A stretch of DNA of 64,000 nt, taken from positions 2,764,501 to 2,828,500 of the forward strand of contig NZ_CP049250.1 in NCBI RefSeq assembly GCF_011046895.1, given 5' to 3'. The position numbers and the translations under genes were made by a program. Each line of letters opens with the position of its first letter. Position 1 is the stretch's first letter. This stretch comes from Rhizobium rhizoryzae (lineage in GTDB: Bacteria; Pseudomonadota; Alphaproteobacteria; Rhizobiales; Rhizobiaceae). Under the pieces are notes generated by a model that was not told where the DNA came from, made no database searches, and worked only from the letters and a program-made list of their open reading frames with translations. Positions 61,106-64,000 of this stretch are shown here, in pieces.

Positions 61106-61465
61106 TCAGTGCAAGGGGCGCGTGCTGACGTCTACTCCATCCAGCGCGAGCGCATCGACAATGTTTCGCATGTCTTCTTCGCATTCGTTCAGAAGAAATG
61201 GCTGCACCCGGCTCGGAGTATTCTTGGAATTGATCACGAACAGGAATGGCGTGGAAAGCCGCAGCAGCCTTTCAGAAAGCGCGTAAAGGACGCCAGCATC
61301 GAGGCCAAGATCTAACAACACACCGCCGCATCGTGCTGCTGCTGTATCATCAAGCTCTTCTGCACCTAGCGGCCCGATCAGCTTCAGCTGCGCATCCTCC
61401 CACGCCTGTCGTGCGGCGTCAGATATGAAGTCCGGACCGGCGACAACGATAATCTCAAACGGCAC
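61106..61465 (-). CDS. Degenerate response-regulator receiver protein
   Basis: This stand-alone domain (119 aa) has receiver-like order: beta1 EIIVVAGPDF, KLIGPLG, beta3 with the phospho-acceptor-like Asp52 in VLLDLGLD, beta4 PFLFVINSKN. The acidic pair normally after beta1 is replaced (AGPD), and the conserved Lys before beta5 is not evident. It is therefore probably a non-canonical or non-phosphorylated receiver. The start is taken as a GTG at 61465 because AAAGGAGG lies 8 nt upstream; the frame stays open to 61516. Function unknown. Confidence 0.65.
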   Translation of the reverse strand: MPFEIIVVAGPDFISDAARQAWEDAQLKLIGPLGAEELDDTAAARCGGVLLDLGLDAGVLYALSERLLRLSTPFLFVINSKNTPSRVQPFLLNECEEDMRNIVDALALDGVDVSTRPLH

Positions 61466-61581
61466 GCTAAGTGCCTCCTTTGGCATTGGGTCAATCATCT
61501 CAGTACGAGACCACAAAGGAGGCAGATCAGTATTTCTGTCAGTTCCAGAGACGTTACCAACACTATCTTAGAGATCAGCCG

Positions 61582-62550
61582 TCATTCCGCCGCAACGGAG
61601 AGCTTTTCAGTTGGCGGTCTCAGCAGGAGATCGTCGAAATCCTTACGATTGGGGCATCGCCCCAGACGTTCCGCCAAGGCTGCCTTGAGCCAGGTTCCGG
61701 CCGGTCCAGGCGGATCTGCCAGACGGTGTACGGCATAAAGCGGATACTCTGTCGTCTCGTAAGCATCAATTTGAAGAGGAATCAGTCGACCTGTCGCGAG
61801 ATCCTCGCGAATGAGCGAAGCAGGCAGCCCCCCCCAGCCAAGCCCACCCCGAATGAGTTGGTGCTTTGTGGCGATGTCTCCCACTCTCCAGGTCTTGTAG
61901 GAGAGGACATTGAAGTCGCGCCCCTGTGTAATGCCTGATGCATCGGTCACAACGAGCTGGGTTTCCTCGCGCACATCACGCCTGTCGAGCCTTCGTCCCA
62001 GTTGCGCCAGTTTGTGCTGCGAAGAGGCGACCGGAACCATGAATGAATGGCCGATCTTTTCGACTGCGAGGCTGTCATCCTGCTTCAGCAAGGCCCCGCC
62101 AACGCCGAGGCTCGCGCGGCTTGTCGAGACCAGATCCATGACCATGCCCAGCTCACCGGATGTCAGCTTCATCGATACGGACGGAAAGCGCCGCCCAAAT
62201 TCGGAAAGAGCATCCACCACAGCTTCGATGGGCACCATATTGCTGATGGCAAGCGAGACCTCAGCTTCCAGCCCCTCCTTCAGGGTTTTGGCACGAGAGC
62301 GCATCACATTCAGATCCGACACGATCCTGCGGGCGTCGGTCAGCAACGCTTCTCCAGCCTTCGTCAACCGGGTCTGACGGGAGCCGTTTCGCTCGAACAG
62401 GCTCACCTCAAGTTGGCTTTCAAGATTGGCGATCGTGTAGCTAACGACGGATTGGGCCCGGTTGAGTTGCTTGGATGCGGCAGAGAAGCTGCCAGTCTGC
62501 GCGACTGTCAGAAAAACCTGCAACTGGTCCAGTGTTGGATTAGCATCCAT
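61582..62550 (-). CDS. LysR-family regulator, divergent from azoR
   Basis: A 322-aa LysR-type regulator: HTH at about 5-60 (LDQLQVFLTVAQTGSFSAA, then RAQSVVSYTIANLE) and a two-lobe periplasmic-binding-like effector domain (90-295). The start at 62550 (MDANPTLDQLQVF) follows GGATGGGAAA; several upstream in-frame starts up to 62643 are possible. It is divergent from azoR with a T-N11-A site between, so it likely controls azoR. Confidence 0.88.
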   Translation of the reverse strand: MDANPTLDQLQVFLTVAQTGSFSAASKQLNRAQSVVSYTIANLESQLEVSLFERNGSRQTRLTKAGEALLTDARRIVSDLNVMRSRAKTLKEGLEAEVSLAISNMVPIEAVVDALSEFGRRFPSVSMKLTSGELGMVMDLVSTSRASLGVGGALLKQDDSLAVEKIGHSFMVPVASSQHKLAQLGRRLDRRDVREETQLVVTDASGITQGRDFNVLSYKTWRVGDIATKHQLIRGGLGWGGLPASLIREDLATGRLIPLQIDAYETTEYPLYAVHRLADPPGPAGTWLKAALAERLGRCPNRKDFDDLLLRPPTEKLSVAAE

Positions 62551-62565
62551 TTTCCCATCCATTTC

Positions 62566-62584
62566 ATCGATAGAAGACTTCGAT
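62566..62584. promoter_or_regulatory. LysR-type operator candidate (ATCG-N11-CGAT)
   Basis: ATCG (62566-62569), 11 nt, CGAT (62581-62584) fits the T-N11-A dyad recognised by LysR regulators. It lies 16 bp before the LysR start and 88 bp before azoR. Confidence 0.45.
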
Positions 62585-62671
62585 ATTATCGCCATTTTTT
62601 CGATGGGCGTCCATCCGTATGTTGCCTCGAAAGCCGGACCCAAGCTGGCCTATCCAAACAGGATTTAAACA

Positions 62672-63286
62672 ATGTCGAACGTACTTCTCATTACTTCGAG
62701 CCCCCGCGGCGCAGAATCCGTCTCGTCCAAGGTGGCAACAGACCTTGCTTCTGCCTTGGCGGCGAACTCAGGCGCGCAGATCGTGACCCGTGACCTCGCA
62801 GCCTCCCCGATTGCGCACCTCGACACGGTGACAACCAATGCCATCCGCAAGGCTCCAGCCGACCGCAATGCCGAAGAAGCTGCTGCCATCAAGATTTCCG
62901 ATGAGCTGGTTGCCGAGCTTCAAGCTGCAGACAAGATCGTCATCGGAACCGGGCTGATCAATTTCAACATCTATTCCGGACTGAAGAGCTGGATCGACAA
63001 CGTCGCTCGCGCCGGTGTCACCTTCAGCTATTCTGCCGAAGGCCCGAAGGGCCACCTGACCGGCAAGAAGGCATACATCGTTCTGGCTTCGGCTGGTGTA
63101 TATTCCGAAGGTCCGGCAGCACCGCTCAATCACGCCGTACCTTACCTGAAGACGGTTCTTGGCTTCCTTGGCATCACGGATGTGGAAGTTCTGAATGTCG
63201 AAGGTCTCGCGTTCGGTCCAGACGCTGTTGCCAAGGCTCTGGCTGCTGCTGAAAGCCGCACCAAGGAACTGGCCGTCGCAGCCTGA
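62672..63286 (+). CDS. azoR: FMN-dependent NADH-azoreductase / quinone reductase
   Basis: This is a flavodoxin-fold NAD(P)H:quinone/azo reductase (204 aa). FMN-site motifs: ITSSPRGAESVSSKVA near 7-22, GTGLINFNIYSGLKSWIDNVARAG near 92-115 and VLASAGVYS near 136. AzoR enzymes detoxify quinones, and azo dye reduction is a side activity. It is divergent from a LysR gene and ends at a bidirectional terminator. Confidence 0.92.
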   Translation: MSNVLLITSSPRGAESVSSKVATDLASALAANSGAQIVTRDLAASPIAHLDTVTTNAIRKAPADRNAEEAAAIKISDELVAELQAADKIVIGTGLINFNIYSGLKSWIDNVARAGVTFSYSAEGPKGHLTGKKAYIVLASAGVYSEGPAAPLNHAVPYLKTVLGFLGITDVEVLNVEGLAFGPDAVAKALAAAESRTKELAVAA

Positions 63287-63312
63287 TACGCGCGTCCCGA
63301 TAGATCAAACGG

Positions 63313-63338
63313 AAAAGGCCCGACAGTCCGGGCCTTTT
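63313..63338. terminator. Bidirectional terminator, azoR and HlyU gene
   Basis: AAAAGGCCCG (63313-63322) pairs with CGGGCCTTTT (63329-63338) around a 6-nt loop, working for both convergent genes. Confidence 0.88.
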
Positions 63339-63363
63339 CTGCATTCAAAGAGTTTTGCCGATT

Positions 63364-63687
63364 TCAGGTTGTGCGTGACTCGGCTCCGTCAGCAAACAGG
63401 GACGGTCCGTTCTGATCGATAATCTGGCGTGCTTTCCGGAAGGTGCATTCCAGAGCGTCTTCCTGAGATGTGAACATGTCCGCGCGCACGAAGGTTCTGA
63501 CGAGGGTCCTGCCTTCAACCTGCTTCTCAATTCTCCCGGCAAGGCGCAGTTGCGACCCTTCACGGATCGGCTCCGCATAGATGGTGCAACCGGCGTGCTC
63601 CTGCGGATCGGCTGCAACGGACGCCGTCTTGCTCCCCTCACCTCCGCCAGAAAAAATGCCTGCGATTTTTGAGAAGATTGAGGCCAT
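63364..63687 (-). CDS. HlyU-family protein
   Basis: This small protein (107 aa) is of the HlyU type: short N-terminal stretch FSKIAGIFSGGG, then CTIYAEPIREGSQLRLAGRI and FVRADMFTSQEDALECTFRKA, typical of the domain. The Vibrio member is a haemolysin regulator; in rhizobia the role is unknown and direct DNA binding has not been shown for this version. Ribosome site AACGAAGGAAACACGG. Confidence 0.82.
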   Translation of the reverse strand: MASIFSKIAGIFSGGGEGSKTASVAADPQEHAGCTIYAEPIREGSQLRLAGRIEKQVEGRTLVRTFVRADMFTSQEDALECTFRKARQIIDQNGPSLFADGAESRTT

Positions 63688-63758
63688 CCGTGTTTCCTTC
63701 GTTGCTCAAGTCTTTGTATCGTTTCGAGGTTGGCACCGTTTGCGAGGCGCCGTTGTCA

Positions 63759-64000
63759 TCATATAATGAGGTTTGCGAGAATTTCATTCTCTGTGATGTC
63801 TTCGAAGCCAAGCCCTGCACCGTCAAATCGCTCGATCAAACCGACAAAGTTCTCAGATGCGGTCGTCTCGATGCCGATCAGGATGGAACCAAAGTTGCGC
63901 GCGGACTTTTTCAGGTATTCGAAGCGCGCGATATCATCGTCGGGGCCTAGTAGATTCAGGAAATCGCGCAGTGCGCCCGGACGCTGAGGAAGCCGTAGGA
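63759..64000 (-). CDS. ilvA: Threonine dehydratase, C-terminal regulatory domain (partial)
   Basis: The frame enters from the right edge and ends at a TGA at 63761-63759. The 80 visible residues include RLPQRPGALRDFLNLLGPDDDI, FEYLKKSARNFGSILIGIE and FDGAGLGFEDITENEILANL. That is the ACT-like regulatory end of threonine ammonia-lyase, the first enzyme of isoleucine synthesis. The catalytic PLP domain lies outside the window. Confidence 0.85.
   Translation of the reverse strand, partial: LRLPQRPGALRDFLNLLGPDDDIARFEYLKKSARNFGSILIGIETTASENFVGLIERFDGAGLGFEDITENEILANLII

Overview
The window looks like a chromosomal segment of a Rhizobiaceae alphaproteobacterium (Rhizobium/Agrobacterium type). The evidence is family content and gene order: ExoR, PopZ, BA14K and DUF982 proteins, a SecDF fusion, a short eukaryote-type NADP isocitrate dehydrogenase, TrmFO, and the run SPOR-nagZ-scpAB-tatABC-serS-surE-pcm-LysM/M23. 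It is almost entirely core genome. I see no transposase, integrase, prophage or CRISPR array.

Layout. 0-10.8 kb: the end of an unidentified gene, rpsD with a structured leader, a TerC-type membrane protein, peptidase T, a HerA-like ATPase, a LysE exporter divergent from a WYL regulator plus VOC protein, DUF1127 and a 34-codon ORF, murI, a TrmJ-type tRNA methylase, and two secreted paralogues in tandem. 10.9-16.2 kb: icd, a GST, trmFO, an anchored unknown protein, and two genes matching the mitochondrial complex I assembly factors NDUFAF6 and NDUFAF3. 16.2-33.7 kb: a long minus-strand block for envelope biogenesis and segregation (yajC-secDF; a LysM/degenerate-M23 lipoprotein, pcm, surE, serS, tatCBA, an orphan ABC ATPase, scpB, scpA, nagZ, a SPOR protein), interrupted only by a plus-strand DUF815 ATPase. 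33.8-46 kb: argS, dgt, an ErpA/IscA-like carrier, xth, exoR, a FadL-type porin, valS, popZ and a Pcm-like methyltransferase. As I recall, related genomes have tolC between the last two; here it is absent. 46-50.4 kb: small lineage-specific proteins around three tRNA genes (Cys, and Asn twice in a duplicated unit). 50.5-55.7 kb: cysK, alaX, a sulfurtransferase-GNAT fusion, and alanine dehydrogenase divergent from an Lrp regulator. 55.8-64 kb: two single-domain PilZ proteins around an AT-rich control region, a Tat-exported CpdB nucleotidase, two convergent Crp/Fnr paralogues, a degenerate receiver protein, a LysR-azoreductase divergent pair, HlyU, and the 3' end of a threonine dehydratase gene.

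How the parts connect. Sec (YajC-SecDF) and Tat translocation are encoded here, and CpdB carries a twin-arginine signal that should use the latter. Peptidoglycan genes (murI, nagZ, SPOR, LysM/M23) and polar/segregation genes (popZ, scpAB) lie close together. exoR and exoD relate to exopolysaccharide control, and the PilZ proteins to c-di-GMP.

Start codons were moved inward from the longest frame wherever a Shine-Dalgarno sequence or the family N-terminus supported it. All assignments come from reading the sequence; no database search was run.
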